64,000 bases of DNA, from positions 86,414,179 to 86,478,178 of the forward strand of contig NC_084462.1 of NCBI RefSeq assembly GCF_027409185.1. Reading direction: 5' to 3'. This document shows, piece by piece, positions 1 through 11,759 of the stretch. A program made the translations under genes and the position numbers. The stretch is from Cynocephalus volans (lineage: Eukaryota > Chordata > Mammalia > Dermoptera > Cynocephalidae). Positions within the stretch are counted from its first letter, which is position 1. Each line of letters opens with the position of its first letter. The notes beneath the pieces are model-generated. The model ran no database searches. It had not been told where the DNA came from and saw only the letters and a list, made by a program, of their open reading frames with translations.

Positions 1-720
1 TAAGTTCAATTTCTATAATAGTTGTAGGACTGTTCAGGTTATATATTTTACCTTAGGTGAGCTTTGGCAGTTTGTGGTTTTCGAGGAATTGGTGCATTTC
101 ATCTAAGTTGTTGAGTTTATGTACACAGAATTGTTTATGATGTTTCCTTGTTAACCTTTTTAATTTCTGCAGGATTTGTAGTGATATACCCTTTTCCATT
201 CCTGATATTGGTAATCTGTGTCTCCTTTTTTCCTTGCTACACTTTTATCAAGTCAGTCTTGCTACAGGTTTATCAATATTAATTGATCTTTTCTAAGAAA
301 CAATCTCTGGTTTCATTGATTTTTCTCTTTCTTGTTAATTTAATTGATTTCTGATATTGTGTTTATTATTTTATTTCTTCTTACTTTGGATTTATTTTGC
401 TCTGCTTTTCTAGTTTCTTAAAGTAGAAGCTTTGATGATTGACTTTGAGACCTTTCTTCTTTTCTAACGTAAGCATTTAATGCTATAAATTTCCCTCTAA
501 GCATTATTTTAGCTCTATCCCACAAACTTTGATATGTTGTATTCTCACTTCTGTTCAGTTCAAAATATATTCTAATTTCCTTTTGAGGCTTACTCTTGGA
601 CCCATGGATTATTTAGAAGTGGGTTGTTTAATTTCCAAGTGTTTGGACTCTTTCTTGTTATCTTTCTGTTATGGATATTTAGTTTAGTTCCCTTATGGTC
701 ACAGAACATACTTTGTCAGT
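1..720 (-). repeat. L1 LINE fragment (ORF2 region, reverse)
   Basis: AT-rich sequence with the antisense wording typical of the L1 ORF2 reverse-transcriptase region in old mammalian L1 (for example ttcattgatttttctctttcttgtt). The reading frame is decayed. It lies in the MYO5C intron. Confidence 0.8.
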
Positions 721-915
721 TGAACTCTTAGAAACAGAAATAGAATAATGGTTCCTACAGACTGAGGGGAGAGGGAGAAGAGGAGTTGTTCAATGGGTAC
801 GGAGTTTCAGTTTTGCAAGATGAGATGTGCATATAGTTAACGCTACTGTACTATAACTTAAAAATGATTAAGACGATAAATTTTATGTTATATGTTTTTA
901 TAACCACAAAAAATA
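721..915 (+). repeat. L1 LINE 3' end, sense
   Basis: Sequence ending in the usual old-L1 tail wording (gtttcagttttgcaagatga, then taaattttatgttatatg). The opposite orientation to the flanking L1 shows a separate insertion or rearrangement. Confidence 0.65.
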
Positions 916-1054
916 TCTGAAGGGGCATGCAAGTTGAAACATGCGATAGATATACTAGAGTAACTAACCATCCCATTTTGCCCAGGACTTTCCCAGTTTT
1001 ATTTTTTAAATAAAAAACTCTAAATATTTTTACAGTTAAAAAAAATTTGGGGGG

Positions 1055-1137
1055 GGCTGGCTGGTCACCTCAGTTGGTTAGAGTGTGGTGTTGATAACAC
1101 CAACGTCCAGGATTCAATCCCTGCACTGGCCAGCCAC
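1055..1137 (+). mobile_element. tRNA-Ile-derived SINE monomer (CYN-like)
   Basis: About 83 bases fold as a tRNA cloverleaf: paired ends ggctggc/gccagcc, an A-box-like cctcagttggttagag, anticodon region ttgataac, and a B-box-like ggattcaatcc. A-rich sequence follows. It sits inside L1 sequence, so it is younger than that L1. It is a SINE rather than a working tRNA gene, because related copies recur through the window. Confidence 0.85.
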
Positions 1138-1169
1138 CAAAACAAAAAGTCTTTTTGTATTTTAATTCT

Positions 1170-1850
1170 TTTAAATTTATTAAAATTTACTTTTATGACC
1201 CAGAATATGGTCTATTTTTGCGAATGGTCCACACTTAATTGAAAGGAATGTGTATTCTGCTGTAGTTGGGTAGGATGTTCTATAATTGTCAGACCAGTTT
1301 GTTGATGAATGTGTTCAGTTTCATGTCCTTGCTGATTTTCTACTAGTTCTGTTAATTAAGAGAAGTGTTGAAGTCTCCAGCTATAATTATGGATTTGTTC
1401 ATTCTTTGAATCTGTTAGTTTTTGCTTTATGTATTTTGAAGTTCTATTGTTAGATGCATACATATTAAGAATTGTTACATCTTCTCAGTGAATTGACTCT
1501 CCTATCATCATGTAGTGTCCCTCTTTATTCCTCCCGGGTAATTTTCTCTTCCCTGAAGTGTTCCTTTCCTGAAATTAATGTAGCCACTCCCTATTCTTTT
1601 GATTAGTGTTTTCATGGTATATCTTTTTCCATCCTTTTACGTTTAACCTACCTATGTTATTTTTGAAGTGAGTTTCTTGTAGGCAGTATATACTTGGTTT
1701 TTTTTTAATCTAATCGGTCAACCTGTTTCTTACTTGGGATGTTTAGACCATTTTAATCTAATTATTGTTATATATTGATTTAGGTTTACCATTTTATTAT
1801 TTTCTATTCCTTCTCTTTTTTGGGTTTTTGTTTATTTATTTATTTTTAAG
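1170..1850 (-). repeat. L1 LINE fragment (ORF2 region, reverse)
   Basis: Continues the reverse L1 on the other side of the SINE. It carries antisense ORF2 wording such as gttgaagtctccagctataattatgg and tcatgtagtgtccctctttattc. Confidence 0.8.
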
Positions 1851-1879
1851 CTTATTTATTAATATATATTTTTTTACAT

Positions 1880-3362
1880 TCATGACGTTGTTGTGGGGCA
1901 GCTAGGGTGGAAGAGAAGAGGGCAAAGAGAAAGGAAATAGGCTGGAAGGAGGAGGAAAGAGGAGGGGCAGAGTTGAGGGCTGTGGCACCTCCCTCATTCC
2001 TGCATGGGAGGCCAGAGGGCTTCCAGCAGTGGCCCAGTCATTGCTGAACTGGGTGCAGATGTCAGAGAGGTTTGGCTGAAGCCCTTGCCCACCTTCTCCC
2101 CACTTCTCCAGCTCGGGAGCCCAGGGCGCTTCCTGTGGCAGCTCAGTGGTCATTGCTGGGCTGGTTGTGGATGTCAGGGGGGCATGGTTGAGGCCCTCAG
2201 CCCCCCCACCCCCCCCAGCTCAGGAGAGCCCAGAGCACTTCCTGCGGTGGCTCAGTGGTCATTGCTGGCTACTGTGGTTGTCAGTGTGCATGCCTGAGGC
2301 CCTTGGCCCCCACCCTTGGGACTGGTTGCAGGTGTCAGGGGGCATGGCTGAGGCCCCCTTCCCTCCCCTCCTACCTGGCTTAGTAGCCCAGGGGACTTCT
2401 GGTCCTTCTAGGTTTTATAGGTGTTCTTTGGTGATGTGAGACCTTAATTAGTTAATGTCAAACTTTGTCTCTGGTCTGTGGATATTTTGCTTTTTCTTCC
2501 AGTTCTGTGTTGGATTATTTGCTGTTCCTACCACTTAAACTGCACTGGAACTAATTTGTTATTCTTTGCTTACTTCTAAAATGGCAGAACTTCCTGTGGG
2601 GACCAGCACTTGAGCGCTGTGGTTGAGCTAAATTGTTGCTTTGCTGCTGATTCCCTGGGGAAGGCTTTTTGTGAAGCTCAAGTTTTAATGGTTGACTTTA
2701 TAGGTACTTCCAGGTCTCGTGAGTTGTGTAGAAACTCTGGTCTGTGCCTGAGTCTTTTCAGCAACCTGCACTCCCTACAGTTCTATATTCCTGACCAGTC
2801 TCCACTGAGTGGTCCTACACTGATTGGGGGGCAGATCAGCAGTCTTTGCTGTGCCTCAGTGTTCTGCCAGTGGGCCTGTCTCCCATACTGACCATGCTCC
2901 AAAAACTTCCCATGTGACAGGCTGTGCATTGGTTCCTTGTGATGACTCACTGGCCTCTGAGTGGCTCCTTTCTTTCAGTTGTTGTGGCTCCTCCTAGTGG
3001 GCCCATGGAAACCCTGTTAGTAGTCTTGCTGGCCTGGGGGCCACCAAGATCTTCTTCCCCCCTTGCAGCCTCCAAGCAATTTAATCCAAAGGGCACAGCT
3101 GCAGCTTTTGCCAGCTCCTGCTCCTTGCACTCACCAGGGTCAGCCTGGAAGCAGCCAGGGCTCAAAACAGTCCGAGCAGTTCTTTCTTTCTCTCAATGTG
3201 GTTTCTCCCGCCTTCATGTACTCTGCAGGTCTCTCTCCCCTCTTCCCCTGATCTCTAGCAGCCCCAGCTTGGCTGTCGTTACTTTTTAATAGCTGTTAGT
3301 TGCTTGATTTGTGGAAAAGAGTGACACTGGGGACAGTCTGTTCCACCATCTTGACTGATATC
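1880..3362 (-). repeat. probable 5' region of an old L1, reverse, with internal ~108-bp tandem repeats
   Basis: GC-rich sequence directly joined to reverse L1 ORF2 sequence. It ends at ~3340-3362 in a stretch whose complement, tcaagatggtgga, resembles the usual start of L1 5' UTRs. Units starting near 2036, 2144 and 2253 share cagtggtcattgctgg...gtcagggggcatggctgagg-type wording at a 108-109 base spacing, with a partial fourth at ~2322. The L1 assignment is inference. Confidence 0.45.
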
Positions 3363-4800
3363 CTCCTTCTGGTTTTTGTTTCTGTCGTTTCCTTTTCTGC
3401 TTCCTTTTGTGTTATTCAAATATTTTTTAGTACACCTTTCTAATTTATAAATTGTGTTCTTGCCATATCTCTTTAAATATATTTTTAGTGGTGGCTCTAG
3501 GGATTCAAGAATGCGTACTTCACTTTTCACAATCTATTTACCACATCAAGTGGAATGTGGAAATCCTGCCATCACACAGTCCCCTTTACTCTCCCCACTT
3601 TATGTTATAGTTGTCTTATGGATGTTGATGATGGTGATGTATTTTGGTGTATATCAAAAACTCTACCAGACAATGTTATACGTTTTGTTTTAAACTATGA
3701 AACATATTTTAAAGAACTCAATAGGAGAAAATAGTCTATTATACCTGCCCCGATATTTACCATTTCTAATGCTCCTTCTTCTCCTAATGTTCCAAGTATC
3801 AGTTTTTTCAAGTCTCATTTTGATATAATTTCCCTTCTGTCCAAAGAAATTCTTTTAGTAATCCTTTTAGAGTAGGTTTGCTGGCGATAAATTCTCTTAG
3901 TTTTCTTTCATCTAAAAAGTCTTCATTTTACCTTCATTCCTGAAAGATATTTTTGCAAGATATAGAATTCTGGGTCAACAGTTCTTTTCTTTCATCACTT
4001 TAAAAATGTTGTTTCACTTTTTGTATCACTTCGGTGGTTTCTGATGAAAAATCCATAGTCATTTGAATTATTGTTCATCTACAGGTAATGCACAGTTTTT
4101 CTCTGATTGCTTTCAAGATTTTTTTCTATGTCTTTAGTTTTCCGGTTTGATTATGATGTGTCTGGATGTGGGTTTCTTTGGGTTTAGCCTATTTGGGTGT
4201 CCCTGAGCTTCATAAATCTGTAGGTTTGTACCCTCTGCTCAATATGGGATGTTTTCAAGGCATTATTTCTTCACATTTTTTGTCTGCTTCATACTCTTTC
4301 TCCTCTCCTCTGGAACTCCAATAACACAAATGTTAGACCTTTCATTATTGTCCCAAGGTCTCTAAAGTTCTGTTCCTTTTTCTCAGGTTTGCTCTCTGAT
4401 GCTCAGATCAGATCATTTCTATTGATCCCTTCAAGTTCACTGACTCTTTCCTCTGGCATCTCTATTCTGCCATTGAGTCCATTCAGTGAGTTCTTTTATT
4501 TCTATTACCATCTTTCTCAGTTCTAAAATTTCCATTTGATTCTTGTTTATATCTTCTATTTCTTTTCTGAGACTTTCTATCTTTCCATTCATTTCAAGGA
4601 AGTTTGTATTTACTTTTTGGAGCATTTTATGATAGCTTCCTTAAGACTTTGTCAGGCAATTCCAATATCTGTGTTGTCTCGGGGATGACATCTGTTATTG
4701 TCTTGTTTAATAAGAGTTGAGATTTTCCTGGTTATTCATATGCCAAGTAATTTTAAATTGTTGTATCCTGGTCATTTTTAATATTGTGTTGTAAGACTCT
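3363..4800 (-). repeat. old L1/HAL1-like LINE, reverse
   Basis: Antisense wording of an ancient LINE is clear at 4150-4720, for example tctggatgtgggtttctttgg and ctctggaactccaataacacaaatg. The complement of 4437-4625 has a short coiled-coil-like frame (KIESLRKEIEDINKNQ) as in L1 ORF1-type proteins. I cannot tell L1M from HAL1. Confidence 0.65.
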
Positions 4801-5804
4801 GGGTCTTTAAATCCTATGGAGAATGTTGATATTTCTATAATTGTGGTCAACAATCCACTTGGGTTCACACTGCAAGTCCTAACCAACCACTTTGTATGTG
4901 GTTCCCAGATCAGTTCAGTTTTCAAAGCCTTTGTGGTATGATTTGATTCTGTCCTGTGTGTAACACACAATGGCCAGTCTGGAATGGGGTGTTGGCCTTC
5001 CCATAGTTGAGTTCACAAATCTTACGTGTGCTGCTTAGGATCAGATCCGTGCACAGGGTCATGGGTGAGCCCACGGGTTCATAAGTTGCTTTAAGGAGCC
5101 ACTTTCCCAAGCATTCCCAAGTCCCCTTCTCTCCACCATATCCCTGGTGCTTTCTGGTTCTCTGGGGATCCCCTTTTCAGTCCTTCAGTCAGATAACTGG
5201 AATTTTACTTAACTTGCTCTGCGGTGGACTTCCTACAGTTGTCTCCCTCTTGGGGCCAAGTGGTGGGTGGGCAGAGAGAGATAAAAAGCAGTGGGCTTCA
5301 CCCCATCCTCCCAAGTCACAACTCCTCCAATTGGGGAGGAAGGTTCTCTTGTCTCTGGCCATCTTCCCAGTACACCCAGTGCAGTTTACTTTTCAGAGTC
5401 CTCAAACAGCTGCCCCATGCACTCTCACTGAGAACTGGAGCTCCACCACACGTTCGTGAATGGGAGAATTAACATGTCGAAGTTCAGATTTAGAGAGGAC
5501 TGTGATAGGACTGAATAGGGTAGGTTAGAAGAGGTGAGATGGGAGGCCCATTAGGAATCTATTGCAATAAAAACTGAAAGTAATAAGATCTCAAACTAAT
5601 GAGACAAAAGTAACAATACAAAAAAAAAGGGGGGATGGGGGACTAGGACAAGAGAGGTGACTTGCACTCATTACATCCCTATGGAATACGTTAATTCAGC
5701 ATGACTGCCCCAGTGTTACAACCAGGAAGGAGTCCCCTATGGGGAGTTGCTAATCTGGAAGGTCAGAGCTGGGACTGACTTTAGAGATCACCTAGTTCCA
5801 CACA
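4801..5804. other. MYO5C intron stretch without a named element
   Basis: The stretch lies between two reverse LINE fragments. It is probably partly LINE-derived at its left end. I see no exon, RNA gene or recent insertion. Confidence 0.6.
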
Positions 5805-6445
5805 ATTTTTTTTTAGCAGCTTCGTTGAAATATAATTTACATACCATGAAGTTCACCCATGAATATTTGCAGGTGTGCAATCATCATCATAATGTAATTT
5901 TAGAACATTTCTATCACTCCAAAAAAGAAATCTTATACCCATTAGCAGCCACTCTCATCCCCCACCCACATCCCACCCCACCCCCAACTCTGTACCCCCA
6001 GCCTAGGCAACCACTAATATATTTTCTTTCTCCATAAATTTGCTTATTCTGTACATTTTTAAAATAAATGGAATCATAAAATACGTTGTTTTTTGCAAAT
6101 GGCTTCTTTCACTTAGCATAATGTTTTAGAGGTTCATCCATATAATAGATATCAGCACCTCATTCCTTTTTATTGCTGGACAATATCCCATTGCATAGAT
6201 ATATACCACAGTTTGTTTACCTGATAGGTATTTGGGTTGTTTTCACTTTGGGGACTATTAGAAATAATGCTGCTGTGAACATTTGTTACAAGTTTTTGTG
6301 TGGACATGTTTTCAGTTCTCTTGAGTATATATCGAGGAGTGGAATTGCTGAGTCACATGGTAACTCTATGTTTAATTTTGAAAAACTACCGAACTGTTTT
6401 TACAGCAGCTTTACCATTTTACATTCCCACTAGCAATATGTGAGA
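5805..6445 (-). repeat. old L1 (L1M-type) 3' portion, reverse
   Basis: Typical antisense L1M wording: tttcgttgaaatataatttacatac-like start, then ttcatccatat, tttattgctggacaatatcccattgcat and the closing ttacattcccac. It is decayed and without frame. Confidence 0.8.
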
Positions 6446-6986
6446 GTTCTCAGCCCTTTCATTGTATGCAAAGAGGTTGATTGACTTCCCAAGTTCATGC
6501 AGTGGATTGGTGGGACTAAAAATTCCACGCCTCTTAACCCATAAACCTGTGATAATTAGTGACAAGAACAAAAATTAAAAACCCCAGTCTACTGAAAGAA
6601 AGCCTTCTACCAATTGAAAATCTTTGCCAATTCAGGAAAAGAAATTGATTTTTTATACCTATGTAAGTCTTCTCTTCAAGTGTCACTTTTTTCCTTTAAT
6701 AAATTTTCAAAACTCTACTTTGTAAATTAATAGCAATCGCTATTCTTTGCTCAGATTTTCCACCAAGTACATAGCTGTTATTATAGCCCCTCACCCTAGA
6801 CCACTATGATCCTTAGAACCATGGATCATGAGAGCTGATCATCTGGCCCAAGCCCTTCATGTTACAAATGAGAAACTGCTGCACCATGGTCCTAAGGTTC
6901 TCTGCAAACTCTGTTATCCTCTTGGGACACACTGGGGGATTTGGCACTCTTCCCTAAAGTGTTTTTTCCTCTGGTTTTCACTTCAG
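6446..6986. other. MYO5C intron stretch, no named element
   Basis: Unique-looking sequence before the MYO5C exon at 6987. The piece around 6,835-6,875 weakly resembles an old MIR-like sequence. Confidence 0.55.
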
Positions 6987-7161
6987 GTGCAACATCAGCT
7001 ACTTAGAAGAATGGCTTAAAGATAAGAATTTACAAAATAGCTTAGCCAAGGAAACTTTGGAGCCCCTCTCTCAGGCAGCCTGGTTGCTTCAGGTCAAGAA
7101 GACCACAGACAGTGATGCCAAGGAGATCTATGAATGCTGCACCTCCCTGTCTGCTGTGCAG
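6987..7161 (+). CDS. MYO5C: MYO5C antepenultimate coding exon (DIL domain)
   Basis: The acceptor is a pyrimidine-rich stretch ending in cttcag at 6981-6986 and the donor is gtgacc from 7162. The exon is 175 nt. Its first base completes a codon split by the upstream intron, and 58 full codons follow. It reads CNISYLEEWLKDKNLQNS..., typical of the helical DIL domain, and ends ...CTSLSAVQ. Confidence 0.92.
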
Positions 7162-9040
7162 GTGACCAGGCTTGCTTGCTGTCTCCCTGGATCTTTGCTG
7201 ACAGATCAGTATGATTGGCATTGCCCTTCCTGGCTTAGCCAGCTGCGGGCACATCTGACCCTGTTCTCTGGGGAGCATAGTTATCCCATCCGTGTATCTA
7301 ATAGGTATTTATTAAATACAAACCCTCAGCCTGAAAAACACAAAAATGTAAATGATGCGTTTCCTGCCCACTAAACTCACAGATGTTTATGTGACTAGGG
7401 TGGGCAAATGAGAGGTGGGGAGTCTGGAATGGGCGAGTTCTCTGACCGTTGTCTAACTATGTGATTTGTCCTTGCTTCCTTCCATGTTCTTCTTCCCTTG
7501 TTTTCTCTTTTCTTATAAATAGATAAAACATAGTTCCTAAGCAAAATTACAGTATAAAAGAATTACCTGTGTTTACCAACGGTTCCCAAACCACTGGAAC
7601 CATTATTTCATGGACAGAATTGCTCTTTTCCATGGTCTAACACCATGTTATGTTTGCAGATCATAAAGATCCTTAATTCATACACACCTATAGATGACTT
7701 CGAGAAAAGAGTGACTCCATCCTTTGTTCGCAAAGTACAGGTGAGATCCTTAAGGATGTGCCTTTTAATTTTACCACATAAGTATTGATATTTAATTAAC
7801 ATTATAGAAACCCAGGATTAAAGTACATTACTCAGTGTGCGCCCAGCTCAAAGGCAGCAGGAGTTTTTCCCTGTCAAATTCTCCCAGTTTTTAGAATCCA
7901 TTTAGTCCTGGTGGGAAGGGAATAAAAACACCAAAACCATGACTCACATCAGCATGTCTTGTTTCTTATCCATCCTGGAGTAACATGCAAGTGGACAGAG
8001 GCTGAATGCAACAGGGTGACCCATGTGTCCATTCGCCTTATATAATCCCTAAAGTGTCTCCCCTAATGAACTAGGGCAGCAAATCTCAAAGTTTGGTTCA
8101 AGGATCCCGGGAGTCGTTGAGACCCTTTTCGGGGTTCTTCCTTTTTCCGAGTACATATCTGTGTGAGGCAGGATTTTATATACATACTTCAACTAAAATA
8201 ACACATCACAACAGATTGGAAGCAGAGGCAGATCTGATATCTTATATCTTATATGTCTTTCATTAAGTCAGACATTAAAGAGATTTACAAAAATATAAAA
8301 CAATACCACTTCTCACTAAATTTGTTTTGTATTGGAAAATGATATTTAACATGTATTGGGATAATCATTTTAATGAATGAATAAATATTTTTTAAGTGTT
8401 TTTAATTACTAATATGGTAAATATCAATAGTCATACCCATATACACAAAAGCTCTTTGGAGTCTTAAATAATTTAAAGGGGTTCTGAGACCAAAAAAGTT
8501 TATAAACCACTGAATGAAGATGAAAGATGGGTTCAGTAAAAATGTAATACCTGAAATCTAGTCATGTTTGGGCTTAGAATTATGTCATGAGAATAGATAA
8601 GAATAGAAAACAGATTTACAACAGTCCATCCTGTGGGAAATTAACTTCTGAAGTGAAACAGAGCAAGTAAGTGTTCATTAGAACTGATCTGGAAGCCCTG
8701 GAAAGACTATTTCACCTTGGAACTGTGCTGTTAAAAGTCCTTGTACATGTGTCATCTCACATGATTTTGAAAGGCGTTCTTCACCAGAGATGGAGTTGTT
8801 GTGTTTTCCTTACTCTTGACTTCCAGATAGCAGTAAAGCAGAATGCACTGGTTTCATTATTCATTTTTCATTTGGTTCTAATTTCAGGCTCTCCTAAATA
8901 ACCGGGAGGATTCATCACAGTTGATGTTGGATACCAAATATCTCTTTCAAGTCACGTTTCCTTTTACCCCCTCTCCGTATGCTCTGGAAATGATCCAGAT
9001 CCCCAGCAGTTTTAAGCTAGGCTTTCTCAATAGATTATAG
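6987..9040 (+). CDS. MYO5C: MYO5C, unconventional myosin-Vc, C-terminal end (three last coding exons, partial gene)
   Basis: The last three coding exons are 6987-7161, 7660-7740 and 8888-9040. They join in frame into about 135 residues ending in ...GFLNRL and a TAG at 9038-9040. The protein reads as the end of the dilute (DIL) globular-tail domain of class V myosins: LEEWLKDKNL, then LEPLSQAAWLLQVKK, then ILNSYTPIDDFEKRV, then the final FPFTPSPYALEMIQIPSSF. Class V myosins are dimeric actin-based motors whose globular tail binds Rab proteins and cargo. Myosin-Vc is the epithelial form, linked to secretory granule and recycling traffic (family knowledge). The final residues match Vc better than Va or Vb as I remember them. 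The motor, IQ and coiled-coil exons must lie left of the window; I saw no further MYO5C exon in 1-6986. The neighbour downstream in the same orientation is GNB5, as in human. Confidence 0.93.
7162..7659 (+). other. MYO5C: MYO5C intron, no other feature seen
   Basis: This intron of about 500 bases separates two MYO5C exons. It is phase 0, with donor gtgacc and acceptor ttgcag. I see no repeat or RNA gene in it that I can name. Confidence 0.85.
7660..7740 (+). CDS. MYO5C: MYO5C penultimate coding exon
   Basis: The exon has 27 codons with phase-0 introns on both sides, acceptor tttgcag at 7653-7659 and donor gtgaga at 7741. It encodes IIKILNSYTPIDDFEKRV followed by TPSFVRKVQ, a conserved stretch of the class V myosin globular tail. 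Confidence 0.93.
7741..8887 (+). other. MYO5C: last MYO5C intron
   Basis: This phase-0 intron has donor gtgaga and acceptor atttcag. Its main content is a hAT/Charlie-like element at 8077-8512, annotated separately. The remainder looks like unique sequence. Confidence 0.85.
8077..8512. mobile_element. nonautonomous hAT (Charlie-like) DNA transposon
   Basis: The ends are imperfect inverted repeats, CAGCAAATCTCAAAG... and ...TATAAACCACTG. The interior has the wording of Charlie-related mammalian hAT elements (ttcaactaaaataacacatc, cattaagtcagacattaaag). No transposase frame remains and no clear 8-bp duplication survives. Confidence 0.65.
8888..9040 (+). CDS. MYO5C: MYO5C last coding exon with stop codon
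   Basis: The acceptor atttcag ends at 8887. The exon has 50 codons and a TAG stop at 9038-9040. It encodes ALLNNREDSSQLMLDTKYLF, then the conserved class V myosin C-terminus FPFTPSPYALEMIQIPSSF and GLGF-type end (here KLGFLNRL). The open frame is intact. Confidence 0.94.
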   Translation, partial: ALLNNREDSSQLMLDTKYLFQVTFPFTPSPYALEMIQIPSSFKLGFLNRL

Positions 9041-10300
9041 CAGGAGGAAAAGTCAATGCACTTTTTCCTCAAAACCTACATGAATGTGGCTTATTAATTG
9101 GAACTGGAAATGCTTGGAATGTGATTTAAGGAAGAAAACAGAGCTCTCCCAACTGGGCCACATCCTCTCTTACGGAGATGGTGCTGCCACTGTAATTTGG
9201 TAAGAATTAACACACACCAGCTGTCATTGGAAAGGCCCTGTTTAGCTTTGCAATCCCAGCTGGCTTTTATTTGGAATTTGTGGAAGGCTTATGTTTTCTT
9301 CCAGGGGCCTCTTAGTCTATCCTATCTTGTGACAGGGCTCTACTCAGAGGGAGTGAGATCTGGGGATACAGTGGCTCCCAAGTTCTCTAAGGTTCATGTG
9401 AAGCCCAGGTATATTGATGAAGCCACAAGTGGGTTCCAGGGCTGAGTCTTCCAGAAAATAATGCCCTTTGGCCACCAGGGCCTGCCACGAGGTCGTCTTG
9501 CCCCATGCCTGCTTCGGAGTGGGGAGGGTGTTGGTTCATTGACTCTTTTTACTAAAAGTGCCCCTGCATAAAAAAAAATTTCTTATTTCAGACCCCTCTA
9601 ATTTTTAAGAGAATATTCAAACTGAAATGAATCATGAAGTATGTTTATGTATATATCTATTTAAAACTAATATATTATTAAAGCTTAATTGCCATGCCAT
9701 TTACCATTTTTTCTTCTGAAAGAACATTTCTTTAAATTTTATCTGCCAACATAGTCACCATAATTTTTCATTGTTTAATATCTTTTATTACTAAGTTCTA
9801 AAAGGCAACCCAAATGATTTTCTCTATCTAATCCACATTCCAATATATTTATTTTTTAATTTTCTCATGAAAGTAACTGAAGAATTATGTCTGTTCCTCC
9901 TTTTGAGAAGTCTGTATTTTCTAAGTTTTTATGGAGCTGGCTATTCCTTGTCCCCCCAAACCTCCTTGTTTCTTCCTTTCGTAGCATAAAATGTCATTTG
10001 ATGAGCACTCCTAGCCTATGGCCTGAGGACCCCTCACTTTTCTGCACCACCCCCAGAACACCAGCCCCCTTCTGCTTCTGACAGTCACAGGCAATAGCTT
10101 TGGTTCTAGAATACAGACATATGTCTTGGGAGTGGGAATAATACATGATGATGAAGCAACATCACCCCACTACTAGGCAATAATGTCTTTTCATATTATA
10201 AATGATTGTGTTTAGTTTATTTCAATACATCGTATAAGAAAAAGTGAAAAGCAGAACTTTGTAATACTTCTATCAATAAAATAAATTACCTTGAATGAAT
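9041..10300 (+). other. MYO5C: MYO5C 3' UTR (end estimated)
   Basis: This is the sequence after the MYO5C stop. It has no convincing open frame or recent repeat. Two overlapping AATAAA hexamers at 10275-10280 and 10280-10285 are the first good cluster of polyadenylation signals. A transcript end near 10,300 is therefore my estimate. A further AATAAA near 11,528 could serve a longer form. Confidence 0.55.
10275..10285 (+). terminator. candidate polyadenylation signal of MYO5C
   Basis: Two overlapping AATAAA hexamers lie about 1.24 kb after the MYO5C stop codon. A T-rich stretch follows within 40 bases. The role is inferred from position only. Confidence 0.5.
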
Positions 10301-11759
10301 TGGGTCAGATTCTTTTCATTGCCAGGAGATTACATGTCTCTTAAGTGCACACGTTTTATGCCTTTCTTAAGGGTTGTACTTATAGATGCTAGAATCTTTA
10401 CTGATTCATAATATCTCATTAAAAATAGGTAAAAATGTTTAGAGAGGAAGTAAAGATGTCTTAAGTGCTGCCTAGGCTGTGTCTCCACGGGGCTCTCAGA
10501 CCGCATCAGAATGAGGGCTGCTTGGCCGAGAGTTGGCTAGGTTTCTGATCCTCAATCATGGCCTCAGTGCCCTTTCCAGACCTTCCTCACACCAGGAGGC
10601 GCGTCACTCTTCCTTTTCAGCTCCCATAACTCAGGGTTCACGCCTACTTTACAGCACTTACCCCGGGCTGGGAGCAACGTTGCCCGTTTCCCCTGTGGGC
10701 CTGTGAGCTCCTGGGGGCGGGTACCACATCACACTCATCCCTGCACTCATCTTCATGCTGGTGAGAAGGGAGAGAACTGAAGGAGCAAAGTCCTACCGGA
10801 GGTGGCAGGGATTGGGGCAGGGGAGGGTGCCATGGGAAAGAGTAATTTTATTTGGGGACAAGGAGACCTGTGTAGGCTGTGGAGTTTATGCATGGAGAAG
10901 TGGGGAGAAGGAGGCGCTCACCTCACAGTCTCGATCAGTTCTACAAAGCAGAAGATGAGAAGGGTGGCCAAAATTGAGAGGTGCTGATAACATGGAATCA
11001 TGGGTGAATGTTAGTTTTGCTCAGTGGAGTAGGTCTGGATTCACAGAGCTCAAACCTGCCAAACTCTACCTCCTGCAAAAGGCGGAGAACTGGGCCCAAG
11101 AAGTGGTCCATGGGGATTATGAGAGGACCTGGCAGCATGGATGGGCAGAAGCCTCCAGGGGTGAGTGGGTGATGCAAATGGCAGTGGTTGCCCTGCCGGT
11201 GGGGAGGCACCAAGCAGGCTGAGCTGTAATGCCCAGATAAGGAGCTTAGATGTGAGCTGTGAGCTGTGAGCTGTTCACACCTGCAGCTCCAACTTCTTGC
11301 CTTTCTGCTCCTCCACGACAAGTGTTCCCTCTGTGGAAGGTACGTTTGTGTTAACATTTAATTAGAATACTCGGGCTTTCTTAAATGCTCAGAAAAGTGT
11401 CAGATGTGTACATGCCGAAGTGTTAATGGGTCTTTCTGCGAGATGGGAGCACGAGTAAGGGTTTTTTGCTGCTGTTAATCTGTGAATTCTAATTTTTCTA
11501 CAATTCATGTTAATTTATTTTGAAATAATAAAAAGGCATTTTGTTTTTTAAATATATTAGTATTGGCATCAGGAAAAAACTTAGGCATCTTTAAAACAAT
11601 TTAATGAGTTTTAAAAGTTGCTGCAGGTGATACTTTACATGACAACGTAAGCTTCACAGTGCAGTTTATGGAATAAAAAGGTTTTTGACACTGAACATTT
11701 TATAGTAAGTCTGTGAGATACATTCACATTATTTTGTGTTTATCAGCAGTTTATTCTTT
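10300..11759. other. region between MYO5C and the GNB5 long-isoform exon, no named element
   Basis: The sequence is unique-looking. By comparison with human, a noncoding first exon of GNB5 should lie shortly after the MYO5C 3' end, so 10.5-12 kb is where I would expect it. I see neither a CpG island nor a decisive promoter motif. A short triple repeat of gtgagct is at ~11,250-11,271. Confidence 0.5.

Noticed and set aside
1055-1137. possible tRNA-Ile gene
   Set aside because: The cloverleaf is imperfect, and similar units recur as SINE monomers and dimers with A-tails and target duplications.
4437-4625. coiled-coil-like reverse frame as an independent small gene
   Set aside because: It lies within reverse LINE sequence and looks like the decayed ORF1-type coiled coil of that element.
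7057-7374. 105-codon frame beginning inside a MYO5C exon and running past it
   Set aside because: Only the part up to 7161 is real. The rest is intron read-through after the donor.
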